Assembly (NCBI GenBank): GCA_046343015.1
Contig: JBKDOL010000103.1
Location: 1 to 64,000 of the forward strand
Length of the DNA: 64,000 bases
Reading direction: 5' to 3'
From: BJ22 sp021298375
GTDB lineage: Bacteria; Planctomycetota; Planctomycetia; Pirellulales; Pirellulaceae
Shown: one piece after another, positions 54,179-64,000 of the stretch
How positions within the stretch are numbered: position 1 is the stretch's first letter
How the letters are laid out: every line of letters begins with the position of its first letter
Made by a program: the position numbers and the translations under genes
The notes under the pieces: generated by a model
The model's database searches: none
What the model was told of the DNA's origin: nothing
What the model saw: only the letters and a program-made list of their open reading frames with translations

Positions 54179-57100
54179 TTGCGTTCAGCTCATCGCCCCG
54201 CCCCCCGCGACACTCGATCCGTTCCCGCTGCCTCGACTTATGTGCAACTGGAGGCGCGAACGCTGTTGGCGAGTTTCAGCTGGAATAACCCTTGGATCGA
54301 GGCGTTAGCCACTCAACTGGTCTCGCAGCTTTCGAGTCCGCCCTCGATTGTTCAGTCTCCAGCCGTGGTTGGTTCGTCGGTGGTGACAGGAAAAACGGCA
54401 AAGCTCTCGGTGCTGGCGGCCGACGATGGCGGCGAGAGCGCACTGAGATACTTTTGGCAGGCCCACTCTGTTCCGTCCAACGGTTCGGTCCAGTTCAGCT
54501 CCAACGGCTCGAACTCCTCCAAGAACACGACGTTGACTTTCGGTGCCGCCGGCACCTACCAGCTATCCGTCCGGGCGATCGATCGCCTCGGCTTGGCCAC
54601 AACCAGTCTTCTGACGGTCCAGGTCAACCCGGTTGCAACTTCGATTAGTATCAGGAACGGCAACAACATTGCGGTCACCTCCGGGAGCGTTAACTCGCTG
54701 ACGGGGGCGACGTCTTCTTACTCCGCGGTGGTCCTCGATCAGTTCGGCCGGCCGCTCTCCACGCAACCCTCGCTGACATGGAGCATCGTCACCAGGCCGT
54801 TGGGCGCTTCGCCTCAACTCACTACTTCGGGAAACAGTACCAGCCTGCAATTCGACCGGATCGGCGATTATCTCCTGCGAGCGACGGGCAACGGGCTGAC
54901 GGGTCAATTCACGGTTCGTGTGGCTCCGGTGCTAAGTCGGCTGGCTCTGCTGAAAACGGATGGCACAGCGGTCAGTTCAGGGTCGACATTGGCAGTCGCG
55001 GGCACGAATGCGTCCTTGCGGATGCAAGGCTTCGACCAGTTCGGCGTTGCCTTGACGAAGCTCGACGGGGTCAGCTGGAGCGCCACTTCCCGCCCCAGCG
55101 GGGCGAACCTGGCGATTGCGAACGGAAACGGTGGCACCAACTTCACCTTCACGCGAGCGGGGAACTATGCCGTTCGCTGCGCGTCACCCGCTGGCAATAT
55201 CGATTTGCAATTCAATGTCTCCCAGCAGCTGACAGCAATCCGGGTTGCTTCCGGCGCGAGGAGCTTTCTCTCGGGAACAACCTCAGTTCTGCCGTTAAAC
55301 CAGGCGAATTTCGCCGCGACTGCGGTCGACCAATTCGGGGTCCCGCTGACGAACCAGCCGGAGTTCGCCTGGTCGTTGACGGGGCAACCGAGCGGAGCAA
55401 ACACCTCGACCAGGTTTGAGTCCAATCTGGCTCAACTGAGTTTCAACCAAAACGGCCTCTATTCGCTCCGCGTCAGCAGTGGCACGGCCAGCACCCAGTT
55501 CCAGTTGAACGTGGTTCCAGCCTTGACCACTCTTCAGGCAGCTCGACAGGACGGAACCGCCATTGCTTCCGGAGCGACGACCGCGGTCACTGCCAACTCG
55601 TTCACGCTTCGCTTGCGTGGCTTCGACCAATTTGGGGCAGCACTGACGCCCCTCCCTCAACTCACCTGGACCACCCTCGCCGCCCCGCTTGGTGGCAAGG
55701 CGACGGTCTCCAGCAGCGGCGAACTGGCCACTTTCAATTTTACTCGCGCGGGTACATACAGCCTGAAAGCCAGCCAAGGCGGCGAGCTGTACCAGTTGAA
55801 CTTTGACGTGCAAAGCGTCTTTGCCAGCGTGCAACTCACGTCCAGCACCGCCAAGCCGATCGCCTCGGGCAGCCGCATCGCCTCGACGGGTACTCCGGTG
55901 AGTGTCGCTGCGCGGGCGCTGGATCAGTTTGGAATACCGTTGTCCACCCAGCCGGCAATCTCCTGGAGCGCCTCGCAAACTCCCACGGGCGCTGCGCCGA
56001 CGCTGCAGACCACCGGTAATTCACTGACGATCAGCTTTGACCGTGCGGGCAACTACACTTTGGTTGCCAGTGCGAACAGCAGCCAAGCTTCGGTGATTGT
56101 CGAAATTGCGCAACGCCAGACGGCGCTCGCACTCACTCCAGGGTCGGCCACCGTTGTGGCGGGAGCAAGCCTCAATTTCTCGGCCCGTTTAACCGATCAG
56201 TTCGGGCAGGCGATGGCTACCCAACCCGCTTTCACCTGGACTTCAACCGGTGGCACCATTTCCACCAGCGGCAGCTACACGGCTGGCACGACTGCCGGTT
56301 CGTTCTCAGTCACTGCCCGGACAGGCACTTGGAGCCGCACGGCAAACGTCAGCGTCACCGCCTCGACTCCAGTTGATGGCTTTTTTAACTCCGATATCCG
56401 GGAGTTGGTTACCTCGGCTTACGCGGATGGAACGGTCGATCGCTCGGAGATGATGACGATTCTGCGGAGTGCTGGTGATGGCGGCAGCGTGACGGCCTCG
56501 GAATTGGCGGACCTGCGATTTCTGATCACTCCCAGCTCACTTTACAACATGCCGGAACATGTCCGGAATCTCGCCGGTGATGTACTCAATGGCAATCAGG
56601 CGAACGCCACTTATCAGCGGCAATCGCTCGGGAATCTCGCGTCTGGCAGTACCGAAACGCACCTCAACAAGCTCGTTGACAAGTGGTTTCTCGGAACCGA
56701 CTTGCCAATTCTCACCAGCACTTCACTCCAGTATCGCCCGGCAGCGGGTAACCTGTTCAACTCCACCCCCAGCCTGAACGATGCACGTCAGGGGATGCTG
56801 GGCGATTGCTATCTGATCGCCTCGCTGACTTCGATTGCGGCCCGGAATCCGACGGCGATCCAGAACATGTTCATCGACAATGGTGATGACACGTTTACGA
56901 TTCGGTTTTTTGGAGGCAACTACGGTTCGTTCTATGATTCCAGCGGCTTGATCAGCAGTGGTTTTTCGTCAGGTCTCGGGACCTCGGACTACGTGACGGT
57001 CAATCGACAGCTTGCCACTCAGTCCGATGGCAGCTTCGCCTATTCCAATTACGGACTCGCCAGCAGCAGCTCAGTCCCCCTCTGGATTGCCCTCGCCGAG

Positions 57101-57844
57101 AAGGGCTATGCCCAGTGGAACCAAACCGGACTGGCAGGAAGAGACGGTACGCTCAATTTCTCCGCCATCGAAGGCGGCTGGATGAGCGACGTCAACGCTC
57201 AGGTGCTGGGTTACAACAGCACGCTGTATTACTTCCAGAGCAGTTCTTCGCAGTCCCTGATCAACGCGCTCAGCGGAGGTCAGGCGGTCACCCTGGGGAC
57301 ACGTTCCAGCACCGGGATTGCCAGTCTCGTGGGCGGTCATGCCTACACCGTTAGCTCCTACAGTGCGGGAACGGGAAAATTCACGCTGCATAATCCTTGG
57401 GGAACCTCACATCCCATTCCATTGACCTGGAGTCAGTTGGTCGGCAGTTGCACTGCCTTTGTGACCGTTAATCCTCAGGGCAGCAGTGTCGCTTCTGCGC
57501 CCGCTTGGTCCGTAAACGGTTTTCAGTGGGCTGGTACTGCCGCGGGAGACAACTCTCCCGGGCTTGCGGCAGCGGTGACCTCGCAGACATCGAACGATCA
57601 ACGCCAGGCGACGAGTGGCGAGACCGCGACCGAGTCGCGTCTGGCAGAGAACTCCCCGCAGATGGTAAGCGCACTCGCCAGTCAGCCTGAGCCGGAACAG
57701 GACCCCAGTCAGACCGAGCTGCCTGGGGAGTCATCGACGGGTTCCGAGCGCGAAACGTGGGCTGCGCTGGACCAGATTTTCGCGCTCTTGACGACCGAGC
57801 CCCTGTCTTTTGGATTTGCGGCTTCCCTGGAATTCACTCGCTGA
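54179..57844 (+). CDS. LEPR-XLL-type secreted calpain-like cysteine peptidase with Ig-like repeats
   Basis: A 1221-residue secreted protein. The N-terminus has QLEARTLLAS, a variant of the planctomycete LEPR-XLL export-linked motif. A PKD-like domain is followed by six tandem Ig-like repeats marked by DQFG at 187, 286, 384, 483, 582 and 673, so the unit is about 99 residues (last spacing 91). An EF-type or dockerin-like helical segment (about 735-800) links to a C2-type calpain domain: Cys877 in MLGDCYLIASL, His1054 in VGGHAYTVSS and Asn1072 in HNPWG, the full triad. Calcium-dependent peptidase activity is likely. The start is TTG at 54179; no ATG is in frame nearby. Confidence 0.9.
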   Translation: MRSAHRPAPRDTRSVPAASTYVQLEARTLLASFSWNNPWIEALATQLVSQLSSPPSIVQSPAVVGSSVVTGKTAKLSVLAADDGGESALRYFWQAHSVPSNGSVQFSSNGSNSSKNTTLTFGAAGTYQLSVRAIDRLGLATTSLLTVQVNPVATSISIRNGNNIAVTSGSVNSLTGATSSYSAVVLDQFGRPLSTQPSLTWSIVTRPLGASPQLTTSGNSTSLQFDRIGDYLLRATGNGLTGQFTVRVAPVLSRLALLKTDGTAVSSGSTLAVAGTNASLRMQGFDQFGVALTKLDGVSWSATSRPSGANLAIANGNGGTNFTFTRAGNYAVRCASPAGNIDLQFNVSQQLTAIRVASGARSFLSGTTSVLPLNQANFAATAVDQFGVPLTNQPEFAWSLTGQPSGANTSTRFESNLAQLSFNQNGLYSLRVSSGTASTQFQLNVVPALTTLQAARQDGTAIASGATTAVTANSFTLRLRGFDQFGAALTPLPQLTWTTLAAPLGGKATVSSSGELATFNFTRAGTYSLKASQGGELYQLNFDVQSVFASVQLTSSTAKPIASGSRIASTGTPVSVAARALDQFGIPLSTQPAISWSASQTPTGAAPTLQTTGNSLTISFDRAGNYTLVASANSSQASVIVEIAQRQTALALTPGSATVVAGASLNFSARLTDQFGQAMATQPAFTWTSTGGTISTSGSYTAGTTAGSFSVTARTGTWSRTANVSVTASTPVDGFFNSDIRELVTSAYADGTVDRSEMMTILRSAGDGGSVTASELADLRFLITPSSLYNMPEHVRNLAGDVLNGNQANATYQRQSLGNLASGSTETHLNKLVDKWFLGTDLPILTSTSLQYRPAAGNLFNSTPSLNDARQGMLGDCYLIASLTSIAARNPTAIQNMFIDNGDDTFTIRFFGGNYGSFYDSSGLISSGFSSGLGTSDYVTVNRQLATQSDGSFAYSNYGLASSSSVPLWIALAEKGYAQWNQTGLAGRDGTLNFSAIEGGWMSDVNAQVLGYNSTLYYFQSSSSQSLINALSGGQAVTLGTRSSTGIASLVGGHAYTVSSYSAGTGKFTLHNPWGTSHPIPLTWSQLVGSCTAFVTVNPQGSSVASAPAWSVNGFQWAGTAAGDNSPGLAAAVTSQTSNDQRQATSGETATESRLAENSPQMVSALASQPEPEQDPSQTELPGESSTGSERETWAALDQIFALLTTEPLSFGFAASLEFTR

Positions 57845-58189
57845 CGTCTGAGGCTTCTTCCCGCCTCGGTTTGGCTGCCGGAAAAACCGGCGGAATCGGC
57901 GCTCTTTCTCCGCACCTGTGAAGCGGCCCCTTGAACCGATAGAATGCGGGCACGAGGGGTCCAACGGGCACTGGCAATCGCTCCAGCGCCTCCGCCTTGG
58001 CCGCTCGAACCGGGGCTTCTTTTCGGTTGGTCCAGCTGATTCGAGCTTGAGGAATGGGCAGCCTGATTCTGCCGTTCACTCGTTTCTTCGAAGTGGCGAC
58101 CGTCGAGACCAGTCCCTCCGATCCGAATCGATCCGCAGGTGACAACCTGCGCGCACGGCGTTCGAACTTTTTACCCGGCCCTCAGCGAA
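57845..58189. other. Intergenic, no gene seen
   Basis: 345 bases between the calpain gene and purL. A GTG at 58139 lies in the purL frame, but the stretch up to 58190 is not coding-like. Confidence 0.5.
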
Positions 58190-61189
58190 ATGCCTCCACA
58201 CTCTCCCTCTGCTCCCACCGAGCCCGCTCCACGGTCCCAAGCTCAACCTGCACTCGCGGACCAGCGACTTTGGAAAATAGAGATCTCGCCGGCGGCGGGT
58301 TATCCCGATCGCCCGGCGGAGCGACTGCTGGCCCAATTACGGGAACTTGGCCTGCCCGCTCCGAAAAAAATGCGGACCGCTCGAGGCTTCCTCGTGCAGG
58401 GACCGTGGACGCAGTCTCAGGCCGAGCAACTCGGAACCCGGGTCTTGAGCGATTGCGTCGTCGAACAGGTGCAGGTCCGCCTCGGAGCGGAACCGCCTGC
58501 GACTGCGGAGCCGGAAACGACGGTGGTTTACGTCCTGCCCAAGCCAGGTGTCACCGACCCGGAAGCTGAAACCGCGCAGGCCACAATTCGGCTCGAGGGC
58601 CAGCCGGTCTCGGCTGTGCGCACGTTTCGCAAATACGAGTTTCAGGGGTTTCCGGCCGCGGCTCTGCAAGTCGCCCGCACCCGGCTGCTGGCCAACGAGT
58701 CAATTGAGCAGGTGATTGTGGGCGAGCTCGAGATGCAGGAACTGCATGTCGGGCAGAGCTATCTGTTTCGACTGGTGCACATTCCCCTGCGGCAACTCGA
58801 TGGCCCCCAGCTGGAACAGCTCAGCCGCGATTGGCAACTCAGCCTGACGCGGGTCGAGATGGAGACGATTCAGGCGCATTATCGTCAGCTCGACCGGGAG
58901 CCGACCGATATTGAGCTGGAAACGATTGCTCAGACCTGGAGCGAGCACTGCAGCCACAAAACGCTCAAAGGCCGGGTGCTTTACGAAGACGAGCATGGAA
59001 AACGGGAGTTTTCCAATTTGCTCAAGGAGACCATCTTTGGTGCGACGCAGGAAATTCGCGCCCGGTTGGGGTCCGACGACTGGTGCGTCAGCGTGTTCCG
59101 GGACAATGCCGGGGTGATTCGGTTCAACGACCAGTACAACGTGACTTTTAAAGTCGAGACTCACAATCGCCCCTCAGCGATCGAGCCCTATGGTGGAGCC
59201 AATACGGGGCTGGGCGGGGTGATTCGCGATACGCTTGGCACGGGCATGGGGGCCAAACCAGTCTGCAGCACCGACGTGTTCTGCTTCGCTCCTCCCGAAA
59301 CGGCTGAGTCCGACTTGCCGCCGGGCGTCATCCATCCGCGGCGGTTGATGAAGGGGGTTGTTTCCGGGGTGCGCGACTATGGAAACCGGATGGGAATTCC
59401 GACCGTCAATGGCGCGGTCTGGTTTGATCCGCGGTATGTCGGCAACCCGATGGTGTTCTGCGGAAATGTCGGTCTGCTGCCGCACGATCAGAGCTTCAAG
59501 CAAACCCAGCCCAACGACCTGATTGTGGCGATTGGCGGCCGGACCGGCCGCGATGGGATCCATGGGGCGACCTTCAGTTCTGCGGAACTGACTGATGCCA
59601 GTGAGCGAACCAGTTCCGGCGCTGTCCAAATTGGCAACGCGATCACCGAGAAGATGCTCGCCGATGTCCTGATTGCGGCCCGCGACCGCGGACTCTACAA
59701 CGCCGTGACCGATTGCGGTGCGGGTGGCTTCTCCAGCGCGGTCGGAGAAATGGGCGAGGAGATTGGAGCAGAAGTCTGGCTGGAGCAGGCTCCGCTGAAG
59801 TACGCCGGACTCAGTTACACCGAAGTCTGGATTTCAGAAGCCCAGGAGCGGATGGTCTTCGCAGTTCCGGCCGGGAAGTGGGACGAGTTCCGCCAGTTGT
59901 GCGAAGCGGAATCGGTGGAAGCCACCGTGCTGGGCAAATTCACTCCAACCGGCAAGCTGACGCTGAAATTTGAGCAGGAAGTCGTGGGCGAACTGGAAAT
60001 GTCGTTCCTCCACGATGGGCGGCCGCCGGTGGTTCGACAGGCAAAGTACCAGCCCCGCCCGCCCCAAGCCGTCGCCTTGAATGAACTCGCCCGACTCGAT
60101 CCGGCGCAGACGCTGCGGCAGATTCTGGCGGCTCCCTCAGTGGCCAGCAAACACTGGATCATTCGGCAATATGACCATGAAGTTCAGGCGGGCAGCGTGA
60201 TCAAGCCGCTGGTCGGCGTCGATAATGATGGACCGGCCGATGCAGCCGTCGTTCGCCCCCTGATTCGCAGTGACCGGGCGATCGCGGTGGGCTGTGGGAT
60301 GAACCCGCTTTACGGCGACCTCGACCCTTACCACATGGCCGCCAGTTCCATTGACGAAGCCTTGCGGAATGTTGTGGCTGTGGGTGGCGATCCCGACCAC
60401 ACGGGAATTCTCGACAATTTCTGCTGGGGCTACACCGACCGTCCGGAAACGCTCGGTTCACTGGTCCGGGCCGCGCTGGCTTGTCGCGATTTGTCGCTCG
60501 CCTGGGGTACACCTTTCATCAGCGGCAAGGACAGCCTGAACAACGAATTCAGCTACACCGATACCAGCGGACGTCGGCAGACGATTTCGATTCCGTCGAC
60601 CCTGTTGATTAGTGCCATGGCCATTGTTCCCGATGCGAATCGCTGCGTGACTATGGATTGGAAGGAATCGGGGAATTTCCTCTACATCGTCGGGCGAACG
60701 GGAGAACACTTGGGTGGTTCACACGCCCTGCTGGTCCACGGCGATCATCGCAGGGGGTTGCCACCCACGGTCGATGCCAAGGAAGCGTTGCGGCTGTTCC
60801 GCGCGGTCCACACCGCCATCCAGCACGGACTCGTACGAAGTTGTCACGACTTGAGCGAAGGCGGGCTGGCAGTTGCCTTGGCCGAAATGGCCTTTGCCGG
60901 CGGTTTGGGCGGGAAATTCGATCTGCAAGCCTTGCCGCTGGACAGCCAAACCTCGCCCACGGGAGATTTTTCGCGATTGTTTGCCGAGTCCAATTCCCGC
61001 TTCCTCTGCGAGGTCGCGCCAGCTAACGCGGCTGCGTTTGAAGCTTTATTCCCGGCCGGCAGTGTCGCCCGGGCTGGGGCTATCGAGAGCCACGATCGCC
61101 TGGTGATCACCAACGGACAACATCCGGTTATTGACGAGAACATTCAGGAACTCAAGCGGATTTGGCAAGGTCCGCTTGATTGGAGTTGA
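58190..61189 (+). CDS. purL: Phosphoribosylformylglycinamidine synthase, PurS-like domains fused to PurL
   Basis: About 999 residues. FGAM synthase uses ATP and ammonia (from PurQ) to convert FGAR to FGAM in purine synthesis. The first 200 residues hold two PurS-like segments: LWKIEISPAAGYPDRPAERL and, further on, VVYVLPKPGVTDPEAETAQA with YEFQGFPAAALQVARTRLLA. The PurL core follows: TWSEHCSHKTLKG, ETHNRPSAIEPYGGANTGLG, GKDSLNNEFSY and a C-terminal SHDLSEGGLAVALAEMAFAG. ATG 58190 is preferred over GTG 58139. The stop is 5 bases before purQ. Confidence 0.94.
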   Translation: MPPHSPSAPTEPAPRSQAQPALADQRLWKIEISPAAGYPDRPAERLLAQLRELGLPAPKKMRTARGFLVQGPWTQSQAEQLGTRVLSDCVVEQVQVRLGAEPPATAEPETTVVYVLPKPGVTDPEAETAQATIRLEGQPVSAVRTFRKYEFQGFPAAALQVARTRLLANESIEQVIVGELEMQELHVGQSYLFRLVHIPLRQLDGPQLEQLSRDWQLSLTRVEMETIQAHYRQLDREPTDIELETIAQTWSEHCSHKTLKGRVLYEDEHGKREFSNLLKETIFGATQEIRARLGSDDWCVSVFRDNAGVIRFNDQYNVTFKVETHNRPSAIEPYGGANTGLGGVIRDTLGTGMGAKPVCSTDVFCFAPPETAESDLPPGVIHPRRLMKGVVSGVRDYGNRMGIPTVNGAVWFDPRYVGNPMVFCGNVGLLPHDQSFKQTQPNDLIVAIGGRTGRDGIHGATFSSAELTDASERTSSGAVQIGNAITEKMLADVLIAARDRGLYNAVTDCGAGGFSSAVGEMGEEIGAEVWLEQAPLKYAGLSYTEVWISEAQERMVFAVPAGKWDEFRQLCEAESVEATVLGKFTPTGKLTLKFEQEVVGELEMSFLHDGRPPVVRQAKYQPRPPQAVALNELARLDPAQTLRQILAAPSVASKHWIIRQYDHEVQAGSVIKPLVGVDNDGPADAAVVRPLIRSDRAIAVGCGMNPLYGDLDPYHMAASSIDEALRNVVAVGGDPDHTGILDNFCWGYTDRPETLGSLVRAALACRDLSLAWGTPFISGKDSLNNEFSYTDTSGRRQTISIPSTLLISAMAIVPDANRCVTMDWKESGNFLYIVGRTGEHLGGSHALLVHGDHRRGLPPTVDAKEALRLFRAVHTAIQHGLVRSCHDLSEGGLAVALAEMAFAGGLGGKFDLQALPLDSQTSPTGDFSRLFAESNSRFLCEVAPANAAAFEALFPAGSVARAGAIESHDRLVITNGQHPVIDENIQELKRIWQGPLDWS

Positions 61190-61194
61190 GCAAC

Positions 61195-61944
61195 ATGCCC
61201 AAGGTACTTTTGATTCGCGCTCCGGGCACGAATTGTGACGACGAGACCGCTTATGCGTTTGAGCTGGCGGGGGCGACCACCCGGGTGGTCCATGTCAATG
61301 CGCTGCTGGCCGAGCCTCGACAGTTGCACGAGCATGACATCTTCTGCATTCCCGGTGGCTTCAGTTATGGAGACGACATCGGCGCGGGGCAAGTGCTCGC
61401 GTTGCAAATCAAACATCACTTGCTGGAGGACCTGCAGCGGTTTCGCAGCGATGGCAAGCTGATCCTGGGCATCTGCAATGGTTTTCAGGCGCTGATCAAG
61501 TCGGGCCTGCTGGTTGCCCCCGATCGGGCGGGGAATCGCGTGACCCTCACGTGGAATGACAATGGACGCTACACGGACCGCTGGGTGCGGCTCAGCCCGC
61601 TGGGGGATCGCTGTGTGTTTCTCCGCGGCGTGGAGTCTTTGTATTTGCCGATCGCCCATGGAGAGGGAAAGTTCGTCGCCCGAGACGAGGCGACACTTCG
61701 CCAGTTGCAGGCGGATGGACAACTTTCGCTGCGTTATGGCGATGCGGCAGGGGCCGACAATCCGAATGGGTCGGTGCTCGACGTTGCGGGATTATGTGAC
61801 GAGTCCGGACGGGTTTTTGGGCTGATGCCTCATCCCGAGCGGCACATCCACCGAACTCATCATCCGCGCTGGACCCGGCTCCGGGGTGATGAACGTCCGG
61901 ATGGCTTGGCGATTTTCCGGAATGCCGTTGCGGCTTGCTCTTGA
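61195..61944 (+). CDS. purQ: Phosphoribosylformylglycinamidine synthase glutaminase subunit
   Basis: A 249-residue class I glutamine amidotransferase. The nucleophile is Cys94 in GICNGFQ, preceded by the IPGGFSYGDDIGAG block; the His-Glu pair lies in GLMPHPERHIH near residue 207. It supplies ammonia to PurL, encoded 5 bases upstream. ATG 61195 is chosen over an in-frame start inside purL. Confidence 0.96.
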   Translation: MPKVLLIRAPGTNCDDETAYAFELAGATTRVVHVNALLAEPRQLHEHDIFCIPGGFSYGDDIGAGQVLALQIKHHLLEDLQRFRSDGKLILGICNGFQALIKSGLLVAPDRAGNRVTLTWNDNGRYTDRWVRLSPLGDRCVFLRGVESLYLPIAHGEGKFVARDEATLRQLQADGQLSLRYGDAAGADNPNGSVLDVAGLCDESGRVFGLMPHPERHIHRTHHPRWTRLRGDERPDGLAIFRNAVAACS

Positions 61945-62163
61945 GCCTGCGCTAACTGACGGCCTGTCCCGATTTTCAGATCCGCAACCCCGTGGGAGAG
62001 AATCGGCGCAACCAGTACGAACCGACTAATCGTGTCCTCTGAACAGGGAATTTCCGGTTCTTGAGCCGGCATGTCCCGGGCAGTTTGTGGATGGGTGGCA
62101 TTTTACTGAGGCTTTTCTCCGGAGAGCTTCTGGCCCCTGCCCCATCCTGGCTTCGAGTATTCC

Positions 62164-64000
62164 ATGTCCCAAGCTGCTTCGCCCTCGCAGATCCCTGCGA
62201 TTGGAATAGCCCAAACCCAGCCGATCGCCCGGGCGACAAGCCGACCCCAGGTGGCTTGGACGTCGGTTTGGCCGCTGCTGGTCGTTGCAATCACGATTAC
62301 TGCCAACGCGGGGATTCTCGTCTGCCAACAGGTGGCCATCCGGCTGCTCGCTCCCCTGATCGGATCATCGATCGAAACGTGGTCGGCGATCCTGGGAGTC
62401 TTTCTTTTCGGAATCGCGCTGGGAAACTTTATCGCCTGTCGCCTGGCTGATCGCTACTCACCCAAATTTCTGATCGCCAGCAGTCTCATCCTCGGGGCTG
62501 TCTCGGTATACCTGATGCCGTTGCTGACCAGCGGGCTGGGGAATTCCAGCCTGTTCACGGCAGCTCCCCTTCCGCTGCAAATTGGGATGGCCGCCCTGGT
62601 TGTCTGCCTGCTGCCGGGCGTGGCTTTGAGCCTGATCACCCCCCCGTCGATTCGCAGTCTGGTGAATTCGGCCGAGCAGGCGGGCGCGATCTCGGGGCGG
62701 ATTTTTGCCTGGGGAACGCTGGGAAGCCTAATCGGCAACTACCTCACAGGATTTGTGTTGCTCGCGCTGTTTGGTATCGACAGCATCATTCAAGCGACTT
62801 GGTTGGCCTTGGTCGCCTTGGCCGTCCCGACATTGCTGTTTGTGCGTCCTGCGGGGCTTTTTGTGGCTCCGTCGGAAATTGGGCAAACGCTCCCTTCCTC
62901 CGTACCGCCAAATACCGCCCGCGAGTTGCCCGGGACCGAAGCTTCCTCGGCAGTAAGCCCGGCTCGGGTTCCTTCAGCAACGGCGGTCGAGGATGCTGGC
63001 TGGTTCTGGCGGGCAGTGGTCGTGGTTACCGCTGCGAGTTTCGTCTCCGGAGCGCTGGAAGGCGCGGCCTTCCGCATTTTGGCGCCGCTGGTAGGTGTCT
63101 CGATGTTTCTGACCGCGGGCGTGGTCGGAGTGGTGCTGACCGGAATGGCTTGCGGAAACTGGATTGGCGGACTGTTGGCTCAGCGCAGCGGATCGCTCCG
63201 AACCCTGAGAGCCTCGCTGGTTGGTTGCTGGTTGACCGTCAATGCAGTGGTCGTCCTTTGGGGCCTATTGCTGGATTCGGGCCTGCTGCAAAGCCTGCCC
63301 ATGATCACCAAGGTGCTCGGATGGTCTTTCAGCCTCTTTTTCCTGCCTGCCTTGGCCCTTGGTACAATCACTCCGCAAGTGATTGGACTCTCGGTCCGCG
63401 ACGTTAATCGAACGGGTGAAATTACCGGCCGACTGTATGGCTTTTCGACGCTGGGCTGCATTGGCGGGATCCTTGGATCAGCCTGGTTGATGATCGACGG
63501 CTTTGGATCGCTTCGCACCTGCATTGTCTGCGGCGCTGTGCCGCTCCTGCTACTCTGGTTGCTGACCCAGCTTCAATCGCGTTCCGAGACCACTTTCCAA
63601 CGCGGATTGGTGTTCGTGCTGACTTTGCTCAGTTGCGGATTGTTCGCGACTTACCGCTCACCCTATGATCGCGAAAGCAAGTACTTCGCTCTGAAGGTTG
63701 TCGACTCTCAAATTGACTCGCGGAAAGTCCGCTGCCTGAAGCTCGATTACCTGCTGCATTCCTGTATCGATCTGAGCGACCCGACTTACCTGTTTTACAA
63801 GCACGAGGAAATTCAGGCTGACTTGACGCGAGCAGCTGTGCTTCGCGCGCGGGCCGAGGGGCATCAACCGCGAATTCTCGTGATCGGTGGAGGGGGCTAC
63901 ACCTTTCCGCGGTGGGTGGAAGCCCAACCCGATTTGCAGGATGTGATCATCGAGGTCGTCGAAATCGACCCGGCAGTCACGGAAATCGCGCACGACAAAC
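62164..64000 (+). CDS. Membrane-fused spermidine synthase-like protein (partial)
   Basis: At least 612 residues; the gene runs past the window end. The N-terminal 450 residues are an MFS-like set of about 10-12 membrane helices (VWPLLVVAITITANAG, ETWSAILGVFLFGIALGNF). After a shift to a soluble domain the spermidine synthase block appears: GGGGYTFPRW at about 575-584, followed by VVEIDP (the acidic ribose-binding site). Similar fused proteins are common in planctomycetes. Whether it makes polyamines is not known; the C-terminal catalytic part is cut off here. Confidence 0.9.
   Translation, partial: MSQAASPSQIPAIGIAQTQPIARATSRPQVAWTSVWPLLVVAITITANAGILVCQQVAIRLLAPLIGSSIETWSAILGVFLFGIALGNFIACRLADRYSPKFLIASSLILGAVSVYLMPLLTSGLGNSSLFTAAPLPLQIGMAALVVCLLPGVALSLITPPSIRSLVNSAEQAGAISGRIFAWGTLGSLIGNYLTGFVLLALFGIDSIIQATWLALVALAVPTLLFVRPAGLFVAPSEIGQTLPSSVPPNTARELPGTEASSAVSPARVPSATAVEDAGWFWRAVVVVTAASFVSGALEGAAFRILAPLVGVSMFLTAGVVGVVLTGMACGNWIGGLLAQRSGSLRTLRASLVGCWLTVNAVVVLWGLLLDSGLLQSLPMITKVLGWSFSLFFLPALALGTITPQVIGLSVRDVNRTGEITGRLYGFSTLGCIGGILGSAWLMIDGFGSLRTCIVCGAVPLLLLWLLTQLQSRSETTFQRGLVFVLTLLSCGLFATYRSPYDRESKYFALKVVDSQIDSRKVRCLKLDYLLHSCIDLSDPTYLFYKHEEIQADLTRAAVLRARAEGHQPRILVIGGGGYTFPRWVEAQPDLQDVIIEVVEIDPAVTEIAHDK

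Overview
The window looks like a chromosomal piece of a planctomycete, most likely a Pirellula/Rhodopirellula-type member of Pirellulales. The evidence is an adjacent pair of a DUF1549/DUF1553 cytochrome-type protein and a Tat-exported DUF1501 protein, a DUF1080 protein, a YTV-repeat cell-wall protein, a LEPR-XLL-type calpain, large membrane Ser/Thr kinases, an ECF sigma factor encoded next to a kinase, and a Minf_1886 family protein. Genus assignment is inference.

Layout. 1-3.6 kb: small cytosolic minus-strand genes (hypothetical, MafI-like remnant, SIMPL, DUF1877-like, DUF5071, DUF2805 plus zinc-ribbon), punctuated by a GC-rich palindromic repeat that sits a few bases after stop codons. 3.6-10.6 kb: DUF1501 and DUF1549/1553 pair, a secreted protein and a SOUL haem-binding protein. 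10.8-15.8 kb: a 1636-residue kinase with a STAND-like NTPase, a membrane helix, HEAT-like repeats and a formylglycine-generating-enzyme fold. 15.8-22.8 kb: S41 peptidase, GntR/ABC ATPase/permease operon with a visible promoter and operator, a DUF1254/DUF1214 protein and a decayed second copy of it.

23.1-32.0 kb is accessory DNA: a nucleotidyltransferase two-gene unit, an AbrB-Doc toxin-antitoxin pair whose toxin is frameshifted, two integrase fragments, a phage terminase-like fragment, a lipoprotein, and a kinase/ECF sigma pair. A 26-bp perfect direct repeat of the tRNA-Ser(GCT) 3' end bounds 24188-31978, as expected for an element integrated at that tRNA and now decaying.

32.8-64 kb is mostly housekeeping: tRNA-Met, lnt, DUF1080, pentapeptide-repeat protein, CPBP protease, Minf_1886 protein, HtrA-like protease, thiL, tsaE, a YTV-repeat surface protein, a UbiB-type kinase, an N-terminally extended RadC, rpsD with a textbook terminator, lpdA, map, a six-repeat Ig-like calpain, purL (with PurS-like N-terminal domains) and purQ, and the start of a membrane-fused spermidine synthase-like protein that runs off the end. 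Several intergenic stretches carry short tandem repeats. No CRISPR array, rRNA or intact transposase was seen.
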